From JADGRF01 sp035274465 (GTDB taxonomy: Bacteria; Myxococcota_A; Polyangia; Polyangiales; JAFGIB01), in contig DATEOF010000190.1 in NCBI GenBank assembly GCA_035274465.1, positions 1-64,000 of the forward strand: 64,000 nt of DNA, in the 5' to 3' direction. Below the pieces are notes generated by a model. It made no database searches, was not told the origin of the DNA, and worked only from the letters and a program-made list of their open reading frames with translations. Below, in pieces: positions 16,159 to 24,253 of this stretch. Both the position numbers and the translations under genes were made by a program. Position 1 is the first letter of the stretch, and every line of letters starts with the position of its first letter.

Positions 16159-17594
16159 GCGTCGCTGCCCGGCGTGTGCGCGAACGGGAAGTAGCGCTGG
16201 GCGTTGGCGAAGCAGACGTTACGCACCAAGCCGCTCAGCAGCCCGCGATCGTGCGGCACGAGGCCCCGCCGCACGTCCTCGCCGAGCATGTTGCACAACA
16301 ACCGGCGAAAGTACTCGTGGCGCGAGTACGAGAGGAAGCTCCGCGAGTCGGTCAGCATGCCGACGAAGCGCGCGAGCAGGCCCATGTTGGACAGCGCATC
16401 GATCTGCTTGCGCATACCGTCGAGCTGGTCGAGGAACCACCACGCGCTGCCGAACTGCAGCTTGCCGGGCACCGAGCCGTCCTGGAAGTTGCCGAGCATC
16501 GTGGCCAGCACTTCGTTGTCGCGCGGGTTCAGGTTGTAGAGGATGGTCCGCGCGAGCTGTTCGCTGCTGTCGAGGCGGTCGAGGAAGCGCGCGAGCGGCT
16601 GGGCGAGCGGCCAGTCGCCGATCGAATCGAAGCCCGTGTCGGGACCCAATCGGCGCAGCATGCGCGTGTTGTTGTTGCGCATCGCGCCCAGGTGAAACTG
16701 CTGCACCCAGCCGCGCGCGTGGTCCATGATGGCGAAGCGGTGGAGCAGCGCCGACTTGTACTTGAGCGTTTCTTCTCTGGATGCTGGCTGGCCGCCGCGC
16801 AGCTTGGCAAAGATCGCGGCCGCTTCCGCGTCGCTGCAGGGCTCGGCGTAGATGGTCTCGACGCCGTGGTCGGACAGGCGACAACCGTGGTCGTGGAAGG
16901 ACGCATGCCGTAGCTCGAGCGCCGACCAAAAGCGCTCGTAGTCGTGGATCGCGACGTCGGCCGCGGCCTCGAGCTTGTCGATCCAGGCGTTCCACGCCGT
17001 CACGTCTTCGACCGCGAGCGCGCGGTCGGGCCGCCAGGTCGGGTACAAGCGCAGCGCCCCCGGCTGCTGGACGCGGGCGTACGCCGCGTGGTGCACGAGT
17101 GAATCGGTTGGATCGTCGGTCGTGCAGACGACAGCCACACGGAAGTGCCGCAGCAAGCCCTGGGTGCGGAACGCGTCCTCGCCGAGACGCGCGTTGAGAC
17201 GCTCGTAGAGGTCGCGCGCACTCGATGCATCCAGCAGCCGATCGCGGATCCCGAACGGATTCGCGAGCTCCATGTGCGTCCAGTGGTAGAGCGGATTGCG
17301 CAGGCAGGACGGCACGGTCTTGGCCCAGGCCTCGAATTTCTCCTGGTCACTCGCGTCGCCGGTACAGAAGCGCTCGGGCACGCCGTCGGTGCGCATCGCG
17401 CGCCACTTGTAGTGATCGCCGTGAAGCCAGAGCTCGGTGATGTTGGCGAAGCGGTGGTTGCTCGCAATCTGCTCGGGCGGCAAGTGGCAGTGGTAGTCGA
17501 TGATCGGCAGCCGCGCGGCGACCGAGTGGTACAGCTCGAGCGCGACGTCGGACTCGAGCAAGAAGTCGTCGTCGATGAACGAGCGCGCCCTCAT
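16155..17594 (-). CDS. uxaC: Uronate (glucuronate/galacturonate) isomerase
   Basis: 479 residues, the usual length for the family. The N-terminal metal site HCH (His35 and His37 in DYHCHLPP), the strongly conserved FEAWAKTVPSCLRNPLYHWTH block and the GAMRNNNTRM segment are characteristic of UxaC in the amidohydrolase superfamily. It converts D-galacturonate to D-tagaturonate (and glucuronate to fructuronate) in the cytoplasm. The ATG at 17594 overlaps the stop of the preceding SDR gene (ATGA, 17591-17594). An in-frame extension further upstream only runs antiphase through the SDR gene and is rejected. Confidence 0.95.
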   Translation of the reverse strand: MRARSFIDDDFLLESDVALELYHSVAARLPIIDYHCHLPPEQIASNHRFANITELWLHGDHYKWRAMRTDGVPERFCTGDASDQEKFEAWAKTVPSCLRNPLYHWTHMELANPFGIRDRLLDASSARDLYERLNARLGEDAFRTQGLLRHFRVAVVCTTDDPTDSLVHHAAYARVQQPGALRLYPTWRPDRALAVEDVTAWNAWIDKLEAAADVAIHDYERFWSALELRHASFHDHGCRLSDHGVETIYAEPCSDAEAAAIFAKLRGGQPASREETLKYKSALLHRFAIMDHARGWVQQFHLGAMRNNNTRMLRRLGPDTGFDSIGDWPLAQPLARFLDRLDSSEQLARTILYNLNPRDNEVLATMLGNFQDGSVPGKLQFGSAWWFLDQLDGMRKQIDALSNMGLLARFVGMLTDSRSFLSYSRHEYFRRLLCNMLGEDVRRGLVPHDRGLLSGLVRNVCFANAQRYFPFAHTPGSDA

Positions 17595-18367
17595 TGGTTC
17601 ACTCCGCTCGCGAGGAACCCTCCATCCACGGCCAGCACCTCGCCGTTGACGAAGCTGCTGGCTTCGCAGGCGAGGAACACGCAAGCCGCCGACAGCTCTT
17701 CGATGTTGCCGAAGCGCTTGAGCGGCGTGCGCAGCAAGAACTCGCGGCCTCGATCGGTCCCGTCGAGCAGCGCCTGGTTGAGCGACGTGCGGAACACGCC
17801 TGGTGCGATGGCGTTGACGTTCACCCCGCGCGCACCCCACTCGACCGCGAGCGACTTGGTCAACGAAGCCACGGCCGCCTTGCTGGCGCAATACGCGGCG
17901 ACCTCGTGCAGCGCCACGAAGCTGCCGAGCGAGGCGATGTTGATGATGCGCCCGTAGCCGCGCTGCAACATCGCGCGACCGAACACCTGACAACAGCGCA
18001 ACGTGCCGGTGAGGTTGGTGTCGAGGATGTCCCCCCACTCTTCCTCGCTCAGCTCGAGCGTCGGCGTGCGCTTGGTCTTGCCGGCGCAGTTGACCAGGAT
18101 GTCGACCTTGTCGAATGCACCGAGCGTCTGCTCGAGGAGCTGCTCGAGCGAATCACGCGCGCGCACGTCGCAGGCTGCGCGCAGGCTCCGCTGGCCGAGC
18201 TGTTCGATCTCGCTCGCCACCTCGGCTACTTCTTGCGTGCGGCGGCCGGTGGCGACTACGTCTGCGCCGGCTCGAGCCAGGCCGAGTGCCAGGGTGCGGC
18301 CGATACCGGACGTGCCACCCACTACGACCGCGACGCGTCCACTCAGGTTGAAAGCAGCGCTGCTCAC
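17591..18367 (-). CDS. SDR oxidoreductase, candidate tagaturonate reductase
   Basis: 258 residues from the GTG at 18367, which has GGGGAC upstream; a longer reading to 18430 would code through palindromic repeats. Classical SDR features: GGTSGIG cofactor loop near residues 17-23, NCAG, the Ser of NIASLGS, the catalytic Y-x3-K in AAYCASKAA, and a C-terminal VDGGF. It resembles KduD/gluconate 5-dehydrogenase-type enzymes. The pathway needs a reductase making altronate from tagaturonate, and no UxaB is visible, so this first gene of the operon is the best candidate. A KduD-type role on unsaturated uronates is the alternative. Confidence 0.8.
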   Translation of the reverse strand: MSSAAFNLSGRVAVVVGGTSGIGRTLALGLARAGADVVATGRRTQEVAEVASEIEQLGQRSLRAACDVRARDSLEQLLEQTLGAFDKVDILVNCAGKTKRTPTLELSEEEWGDILDTNLTGTLRCCQVFGRAMLQRGYGRIINIASLGSFVALHEVAAYCASKAAVASLTKSLAVEWGARGVNVNAIAPGVFRTSLNQALLDGTDRGREFLLRTPLKRFGNIEELSAACVFLACEASSFVNGEVLAVDGGFLASGVNQ

Positions 18368-18380
18368 GACGTCTGTCCCC

Positions 18381-18421
18381 GTCCCCCAAGGGGACTTCCT
18401 CAGCTGCGTCCCCAAGGGGAC
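18381..18421. repeat. Twin GTCCCC-AA-GGGGAC palindromes in the SDR leader
   Basis: Two near-identical palindromes, GTCCCCCAAGGGGAC at 18381-18395 and GTCCCCAAGGGGAC at 18408-18421, each followed by a similar 3' flank (ACTT then CTCA or CTTCA). They lie between the SDR start and the two putative operators, so they would be in the transcript leader. They may be REP-like repeats or a second regulatory element. Confidence 0.5.
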
Positions 18422-18471
18422 TTGCTTCACGGCGTCGCGCTCGTCTATCGCCGGTGCCCAGCGATGTCAAC

Positions 18472-18486
18472 AGTGGTCTGACCACT
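18472..18486. promoter_or_regulatory. Putative FadR/GntR-type operator 1
   Basis: Perfect 15-bp palindrome AGTGGTCTGACCACT, matching the TGGT-N3-ACCA pattern bound by FadR-subfamily GntR regulators such as FadR, PdhR and UxuR-like proteins. It sits between the divergent pectin operon and uxaA-exuT. The probable binding protein is the GntR regulator encoded at 23390-24118. Confidence 0.65.
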
Positions 18487-18502
18487 TGTGCTCGGCGGAC
18501 AA

Positions 18503-18517
18503 AGTGGTAGGACCACT
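18503..18517. promoter_or_regulatory. Putative FadR/GntR-type operator 2
   Basis: AGTGGTAGGACCACT, 6-bp arms around a 3-bp centre, the same TGGT-N3-ACCA pattern as operator 1. The centres are 31 bp apart, about three helical turns, so two dimers would lie on one face of the DNA. It ends 16 bp before the uxaA start codon. Confidence 0.65.
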
Positions 18518-18533
18518 CCGTCGAGCAGGGGCG

Positions 18534-20069
18534 ATGCAACGCGAGCAGGCCATCCTTCTTCACCCGACCGACGACGTGGTCATCGCGAAGGAAAACCTCG
18601 CGGCGAATGCGCTGATCCACGCCGCCGGTGCATCGCTCCTGGTCCGGCAGGACGTCCGCGCGGGACACAAGCTCGCGCGACGGCGAGTCTCGTCGGGCAG
18701 CCCGGTGCGGCGCTATGGCCAGATCATCGGCTACGCGACGGCGGAGATCGAAGCCGGCGAGCACGTGCATGTCCACAACCTCGAAGTGGGATCCGGCACG
18801 CGGACGTATGAACCCGGAGTCGAGGCGCGGCCGGTAGCGTTTTATGGACCGGAGCAGCAGCGCTACTTCGACGGCTTTGCACGTGCAGATGGCCGGGTCG
18901 GCACGCGCAACTACGTCGCGATCGTCTCGACCGTCAACTGTTCGGCGAGCGTGAGCCAATTCGCACGCGAGCGGTTCAAGGACGTCGTGCGCGACTACCC
19001 GAACGTGGACGGGGTCATCGCGCTCACGCACACCTCCGGCTGCGGACAGGTGCTCGACGGCGAAGATCACCGGCTGCTCGAGCGCGTGCTCGCAGGCTAT
19101 GCGCGTCACCCCAACGTGGCCGGCTACGTGGTCGTCGGGCTCGGCTGCGAGGTGAACCAGGCGCCCGCGTTGATCGAGCGACACAAGCTCTCGCTCTCGA
19201 ACCTCACGGGCGATGCACCGCCGATGATCACGATCCAGCAAGCCGGTGGCGTGCGCAAAGCCATCGAGGCCACGGCCGCGGCGGTCGGTCGGCTGCTGCC
19301 GCGCGCGAACGAAGCGCGCCGCTCGCGGCAACCGGCTTCGGCGCTGGTCGTGGCGACGAACTGCGGCGGCTCGGATGGAAATTCCGGGATCACCGCAAAT
19401 CCCGCGCTCGGCTGGGCCATCGACGAGCTGGTGCGTCACGGTGGCACCGGTCTGCTCGCCGAGACGCCCGAGATCTACGGCGCGGAGCACCTGCTGGTGC
19501 GGCGAGCGCGCGACGAGGCGGTGGCGCAGAAGCTGCTCGCGCGCATCGCGTGGTGGAAGGCGCACCTGGCCGCGCACGGCGCCGACATGAACAACAACCC
19601 TGCGCCCGGCAACAAGGCGGGCGGCCTGACCACGGTGCTGGAGAAGGCGCTCGGTGGGATCGCCAAGGCCGGCACCACGCCGCTCAACGAAGTGTTCGAA
19701 TACGCGGAGCGCGTAACTGCCAGGGGCTTCGTGTACATGGATACGCCGGGGCATGATCCCGTGTCGATCACCGGCCTCGTGGCCGGTGGCGCGAACATCG
19801 TCTGCTTCACCACGGGCCGCGGCTCGGTGCTCGGCTGCAAGCCCACACCAGCCATCAAGCTCGCCAGCAACACGCCGCTCTATCTGCGCATGGAAGACGA
19901 CATGGACATCGACTGTGGAGTCATCCTGGATGGCACATCGGTCGCGGAGGTCGGCCAGCGCATCTTCGAGGAGATCTTGCAGGTGGCGTCGGGCCGCAGC
20001 ACCAAGAGCGAGCAGAGTGGCCTGGGCGAGGCCGAGTTCGCGCCCTGGATGATGGGGCCGGTGCTCTGA
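18534..20069 (+). CDS. uxaA: Altronate dehydratase
   Basis: 511 residues from the ATG at 18534; in-frame codons further upstream run through the operator region and are rejected. The N-terminal SAF-type domain (about 10-90) is followed by the large catalytic domain, which starts with the family hallmark DGRVGTRNYVAIVSTVNCSA and contains GCEVN, NCGGSDGNSGITANPA and NNNPAPGNKAGG. It dehydrates D-altronate to 2-keto-3-deoxygluconate, the substrate of KdgK. It is the first gene of the plus-strand operon and is followed by exuT after one base, so both are probably controlled by the upstream operators. Confidence 0.95.
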   Translation: MQREQAILLHPTDDVVIAKENLAANALIHAAGASLLVRQDVRAGHKLARRRVSSGSPVRRYGQIIGYATAEIEAGEHVHVHNLEVGSGTRTYEPGVEARPVAFYGPEQQRYFDGFARADGRVGTRNYVAIVSTVNCSASVSQFARERFKDVVRDYPNVDGVIALTHTSGCGQVLDGEDHRLLERVLAGYARHPNVAGYVVVGLGCEVNQAPALIERHKLSLSNLTGDAPPMITIQQAGGVRKAIEATAAAVGRLLPRANEARRSRQPASALVVATNCGGSDGNSGITANPALGWAIDELVRHGGTGLLAETPEIYGAEHLLVRRARDEAVAQKLLARIAWWKAHLAAHGADMNNNPAPGNKAGGLTTVLEKALGGIAKAGTTPLNEVFEYAERVTARGFVYMDTPGHDPVSITGLVAGGANIVCFTTGRGSVLGCKPTPAIKLASNTPLYLRMEDDMDIDCGVILDGTSVAEVGQRIFEEILQVASGRSTKSEQSGLGEAEFAPWMMGPVL

Positions 20070-20070
20070 C

Positions 20071-21396
20071 ATGGACACGCGCGTCGACGAGCTCGAAGCG
20101 ACCGCTGCGCCCGGCACCGTGCCCCGCTCGAGCGCAGGCCGCTATCGCTGGCTCGTGTGCAGCCTGTTGTTCTTCGCGACGACGGTGAACTACATCGATC
20201 GTCAGATCTTGTCACTGCTGAAGCCGATCCTCGACGACGAGCTGCACTGGAGCAACGCCGAGTTCGGCCAGGTGAACGCGGCGTTCCAGGCGGCCTACGC
20301 GGTGGGCTTGCTGGTGTTCGGTAAGTTCATCGATCGCTTCGGGACGAAGCTCGGCTACGGGGTCTCGATCGCAGCCTGGAGCCTGGCGGCGATGTTCCAT
20401 GCAGCCGTGAGCAGCGTCGCGGGCTTCACCGCGGCTCGTCTCGCGCTCGGCCTGGGCGAAGGCGGCAACTTCCCGTCGGCGATCAAGGCCGTCGCGGTCT
20501 GGTTTCCACGCCGCGAGCGCGCATTCGCGACGGCGCTGTTCAACTCGGGCGCCAACGTCGGGGCGATCATCGCGCCGGCGACCATCCCGTGGCTGGCCGC
20601 TGCGGGCGGCTGGCACTTGCCCTTCCTGGTCGCAGGCGTCGCGGGGTTCGTGTGGCTGGCGTTCTGGCAGATGCTGTACGACGCGCCCGAGCGAGTGGCC
20701 GCGCCACGCGAGCTCGCGCACATCCGCGCTGATGTCGAGGCGCCCGAGCAAGGTCAGGTCGGCTGGGGCAAGCTGCTGCAGCTGCGAGCGGCGTGGGCCT
20801 TCATCCTCGCCAAGTTCCTGACCGACCCGGTGTGGTGGTTCTTTCTGATCTGGCTGCCCGACTACTTCAAGAAGACGCGCGCGCTCGACCTGAAGAGCAG
20901 CTGGCTGCACCTGGTGTCGATCTACACCATCGTCACGATCCTGAGCATCGCAGGCGGCTGGCTGACGGGTCACTGGGTGCGGCGGGGGCAGAGTGTGAGT
21001 CGCGCGCGCAAGACTGGGATGTTGCTGTTCGCGTGTTTGGTGTTGCCGGTGTTGAGCGTTGGGAGGGCGAGCGACTGGGGGGCGGTAATGCTGATCGGGT
21101 TGGCGGGAGCCGCGCACCAGGCGTGGTCGGCGAACCTGTTTACGAGCGTGTCCGATATGTTCCCGAAGCGGGCGGTCGCGTCGGTGGTTGGGCTGGGCGG
21201 GATGGCTGGGTCGGTTGGGGGGATCGCGTTCCCGATCTACGCGGGGAAGCTGCTCGATCGGTTCGAGGCGTCGGGGAACGTTGCGGCTGGGTACGGGGTG
21301 TTGTTCGGCATCTGCAGCTCGGCATATTTGATCGCGTTCGCGCTCCACCACCTGCTGGCGCCGAAGTTCGAGCAAATCGACGCGCGCTGGGAGTAG
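20071..21396 (+). CDS. exuT: Hexuronate:H+ symporter (MFS, ExuT-like)
   Basis: 441 residues with twelve predicted membrane segments in two halves, starting at RYRWLVCSLLFFATTVNYID as in the anion:cation symporter branch that includes ExuT. Other family blocks are QILSLLKPILDDELHWSNA, GLGEGGNFPSAIKAVAVWFP and a C-terminal ANLFTSVSDMFPKRAVASVV. It would carry galacturonate or glucuronate across the inner membrane. One base separates it from uxaA. The last 150 bp have degenerate copies immediately downstream in the same reading frame after the TAG stop. Confidence 0.92.
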   Translation: MDTRVDELEATAAPGTVPRSSAGRYRWLVCSLLFFATTVNYIDRQILSLLKPILDDELHWSNAEFGQVNAAFQAAYAVGLLVFGKFIDRFGTKLGYGVSIAAWSLAAMFHAAVSSVAGFTAARLALGLGEGGNFPSAIKAVAVWFPRRERAFATALFNSGANVGAIIAPATIPWLAAAGGWHLPFLVAGVAGFVWLAFWQMLYDAPERVAAPRELAHIRADVEAPEQGQVGWGKLLQLRAAWAFILAKFLTDPVWWFFLIWLPDYFKKTRALDLKSSWLHLVSIYTIVTILSIAGGWLTGHWVRRGQSVSRARKTGMLLFACLVLPVLSVGRASDWGAVMLIGLAGAAHQAWSANLFTSVSDMFPKRAVASVVGLGGMAGSVGGIAFPIYAGKLLDRFEASGNVAAGYGVLFGICSSAYLIAFALHHLLAPKFEQIDARWE

Positions 21397-21831
21397 AGCT
21401 CCGCGGACTTCATCGGTCGAGGCAGTGAACACGCATCTGAGCTCGCGGCTCGAACTGTTTGCGCGGTCGGGCTGGCAAGGAATCTGCGGCTCGCGTACCT
21501 CGTCGGGCTTGAGATCCACCATTCTGCTCCCGCCGAGGTCAGGCTCGAGGCGCACGCATCCGAGCTCGCGGCCAAACCGTTCACGTACTCAGGCTGGCGA
21601 GGAATCTGTGACTCCACGTATCTGATCGTGTCTGCGGTCCGCCACTGCTCGCTTCGATGCTCGCGCCCATCAATGTGCCCTGCGAGTAGAACCTCATGGC
21701 TCGAGGCGCACGCATCCGAGCTCGCGGCCGAACTGGTCGCGTGGTCAGGCTGGCGAGGGGGGCGAAGGGCGAAGTGCCGCTCGTTGGGGTCGCGGCGCCC
21801 GGTGGCGTCGTGCAGCGCGATTGCGCCGTAG
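21397..21831 (+). pseudogene. In-frame decayed repeats behind exuT, derived from its 3' end
   Basis: After the exuT TAG the same frame stays open for 144 codons to a TAG at 21829-21831. It contains three copies of a unit whose core is CACGCATC(C/T)GAGCTCGCGGC, at 21430, 21553 and 21709 (spacings 123 and 156, both multiples of three). Each reads EHASELAA or EAHASELAA. The second continues as GICDSTYLIVSAVRH, close to GICSSAYLIAFALHH at the ExuT C-terminus; the first has AYLVGLEIHHSAPAEV against AYLIAFALHHLLAPKF. The best reading is decayed tandem duplication of the exuT end. A functional translated extension is not supported. Confidence 0.6.
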
Positions 21832-21892
21832 CGCCAAGTTTTTGGTTATTGCTGTGCGAGATGCCTCGGGCGTGGTCTTGCCGCGAGCCTCA

Positions 21893-21913
21893 CTGAGGGC
21901 CTCCGGCCCTCAG
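21893..21913 (+). terminator. Hairpin downstream of exuT
   Basis: Perfect 9-bp stem CTGAGGGCC / GGCCCTCAG with a TCC loop, about 500 bp after exuT. It has no T-run, so it is a probable but not certain transcript end for uxaA-exuT. Confidence 0.5.
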
Positions 21914-22309
21914 CCTCCCGGTCAGTTGGCTTTAGTGGCGGCGTAGCTTTGGGTTCTTGGAGGGAGGATCACTCTGCCGTTCGTTGAGCTTTCAGATGCT
22001 TGTCGGTCGGAGGCGGAGGGAGTTGCGTGAAATCGAATCAGATCAGGCGTGATCCTTGGTCCGGAGCGAAACAGAAGAATCGCGCTGTTAGCTGACGATT
22101 GACCTTGACAGATCCTGAGCGTGAATTCGCCCGGGCTTGCCTCCTCCGCCAATTCGAGCACGCTTTCCGCGCAATCGGTGACGTTCTGGCGGCTTTCGTC
22201 GACGATTTTGAGAATTCTTTCGGTCGAGCTCGAGTGCTCGGCACGTGAGGGCGCTCGGGGGACGTGTGAATGCCCATGCTATAGAACTTGTGTCATTCAA
22301 GGGGTGGGT
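21914..22309. other. Non-coding, less GC-rich stretch
   Basis: No convincing coding sequence on either strand. The base composition is visibly less GC-rich than the neighbourhood. Close to its end TATAGA at 22280-22285 could be a -10 element for the broken HNH gene that begins at 22310. Confidence 0.4.
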
Positions 22310-23364
22310 ATGGGACACAATAATTGGGATACCGCGGCTGTTGCTCGGTTGAACGATGTGGCGCTGATGGCCGGGCTGCATCGGTTGGTGCAACAAGATC
22401 GCGCCCTCACTGCACGGCTGTTGGTGCATCTCGGGGAGGTCGAGGTGCGCGGGTTGTTTCGCGAGCAGGCGTTTTCTTCGATGTTCGAGTACGCCGTCGA
22501 GGCGCTGCATATGTCGCCGAACGAGGCGTACGTGCGCTTGCGCGCCGCGAAGGTGGCGCGCGACTTTTCGTTGGTTCTGCAGATGAGTTGCATCTGACTG
22601 CGATCAAACTGCTGGCGCCGCACTTGACGCAGTCGAATCACGTCGAGGTCCTGGAGCGCGCCAGGGCGAAGAGCAAGCGCGAGGTGGAGACGCTCGTTGC
22701 AGAACTCGCGCCCTAGCCGGATGTGCCGAGTGTCGTGCGTAAGTTGCCGGCGGCTCGGCCCTCAGCACGCGTGGAACCGCAACCGGCCGCCAAACCCGCA
22801 ACTGCAGACGTACCTGTTCCGGAGCTTCGACTGGAATCGTCTGCACAACTGACAACTCCGCTGAGCCCGGGCCGATACAAGGTGCAGTTTACGGCGACAC
22901 AGGTGCTGCACGACAAGCTGCAGCAGCTCAAGGACCTCATGCGGCACCAGGTACCCGATGGCGATCTGTGCGCGATCGTCGAGCGCGCGGCCGATCTGCT
23001 GATCTCACAGCAGGTGAAGCGGCGCTTTGCTCAGACCGAGAAGCCGCGTTCCGCTGCACCGGAGGCGGGGCGCAAGGCGAAGCCGTGGTCGCGCTACGTC
23101 CCGCGCGCAGTGGTTCGCGAGGTGTACTCGCGTGACGGCGGGCAATGCACCTTCGTCAGCTCCGACGGGCGCCGCTGCGGGGCTCACGATCATATCGAGC
23201 TGCATCACGAGGATCCGTTCGCCCTCGGTGGACTGCCGACGGTGGAGAATTTGCAGCTGCTCTGCCGCTCGCATAACGCGCTCCTGGCCGAGTGGGATTT
23301 TGGCCGCGCCCATGTCCAGGGCAAGCGGCGGGAGGCGTCGGCCCGGAACTGTGACCAACGTTGA
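22310..23364 (+). pseudogene. HNH endonuclease gene broken by a frameshift and a nonsense codon
   Basis: The reading begins at ATG 22310 (MGHNNWDTAAVARLND) with GGGGTGGG upstream and runs as a helical N-terminal domain to DFSLVLQ near 22577. There a frameshift, with probable loss of a few codons, moves the sense to another frame: ADELHLTAIKLLAPHLTQSN. That frame meets an in-frame TAG at 22714-22716 inside AELAP-stop-PDVPSVVRKLP and then continues to a C-terminal HNH domain (CTFVSSDGRRC, HDHIELHHEDPFALGG, NLQLLCRSHN). The intact family is common in myxobacterial genomes. Two lesions make it a pseudogene, though the last 213 codons could still be translated. Confidence 0.8.
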
Positions 23365-23389
23365 TCCGGGCTACCAGAAGCCTCGACTG

Positions 23390-24118
23390 CTAACGCGCGG
23401 CCTTTCGGCTGCGCTTGCTCGGCGTGGCTTGCTCCAGCTTGCGGGCTCGCTGCGCTTGCAAGAGGTGCTGGTTCATTGCGTCTCTCGCGCGTGCGCCATC
23501 GTGCGACTCGATGGCCTTGGCGATGCGGCGGTGCATGGTCAATGAACCAGCGAGGTCTCGGGCTTGCGCTACTGTGCGGCTGCGTTGCTTGAAGAGGGCG
23601 GCCGAGACCATTTCGACCAGCGAGCCCAGGATCGGGTTCTTTGATGCGACGGCCACCGCGCGGTGGAAGTCCATGTCGTGGACGAGGTATTTGCGGGGGT
23701 TGTCGAGCGCGGCTGCCATGCCTTCGATGCAGGTGCGCAGCTGGGCCAGGTCCTCGGCGGTGGCTCGTTCGGCGGCCAGGGCGGCCACGCCTACTTCCAG
23801 TTGTCGCCGCGCTTCGAACATTTCGTCGTCGCTGAAGCCGTGTAGGCGCGCCAGGAGCGAGAGGGGGCCCTCGTCCAGGACTGGGGGGCCGTCCGTGATA
23901 TAGGTGCCCGAGCCATGACGAAACTGCAGCAGGCCCATGCCCGCGATCGAGTGGAGCGCGGCGCGCAAGCTGGCGCGACTGACCTTGAAGTGGCCCGCCA
24001 GCTCGCGCTCGGCCGGCAGTTTGTCGCCGGGCTTGAGCTCGCCCGTCTCGATCATGTGGTGGATGCGGCGGCGAACCACCTCGGCGGTCGATCCGGCCTT
24101 GTACTGTCGGGTCCGCAT
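23390..24118 (-). CDS. GntR-family transcriptional regulator, FadR/FCD subfamily
   Basis: 242 residues from the ATG at 24118. The N-terminal winged helix is typical GntR (IETGELKPGDKLPAERELAG, KVSRASLRAALHSIAGMGLL). The C-terminal all-helical FCD domain (about 95-220) has the metal-binding pattern with DMDFHRAVA and TMHRRIAKAI. Members bind TGGT-N3-ACCA operators and are released by sugar acids or organic acids. Two such sites lie in front of the uxa/pectin operons 5 kb away, so a role as galacturonate-responsive repressor is inferred. A Lys/Arg-rich tail ends the protein. Confidence 0.88.
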   Translation of the reverse strand: MRTRQYKAGSTAEVVRRRIHHMIETGELKPGDKLPAERELAGHFKVSRASLRAALHSIAGMGLLQFRHGSGTYITDGPPVLDEGPLSLLARLHGFSDDEMFEARRQLEVGVAALAAERATAEDLAQLRTCIEGMAAALDNPRKYLVHDMDFHRAVAVASKNPILGSLVEMVSAALFKQRSRTVAQARDLAGSLTMHRRIAKAIESHDGARARDAMNQHLLQAQRARKLEQATPSKRSRKAAR

Positions 24119-24253
24119 GCGCGATCGACGACAGTTTCTCGCATGCTGCGGGGGTTCTGTCGAATCCAAAGGCGGTCGACACCTCTTCGGACAGGCGGGA
24201 ATAGCGCCCGCCGCCAGCAGGTTGGTGCGCTCATGTGCCGTGAGGATGCCTCC

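Noticed and set aside
16155..18038. Longer start for uxaC at 18038
   Set aside because: The first 148 codons would run antiphase through the SDR gene; the ATG at 17594 overlaps the SDR stop and matches the family start.
21394..21831. Programmed readthrough of the exuT TAG to give a longer transporter
   Set aside because: ExuT is already full length, and the extension is degenerate and poor in hydrophobic segments.
22723..23364. Intact stand-alone HNH endonuclease
   Set aside because: The frame carries the HNH domain, but upstream homologous parts in two frames show it is the end of a broken longer gene.
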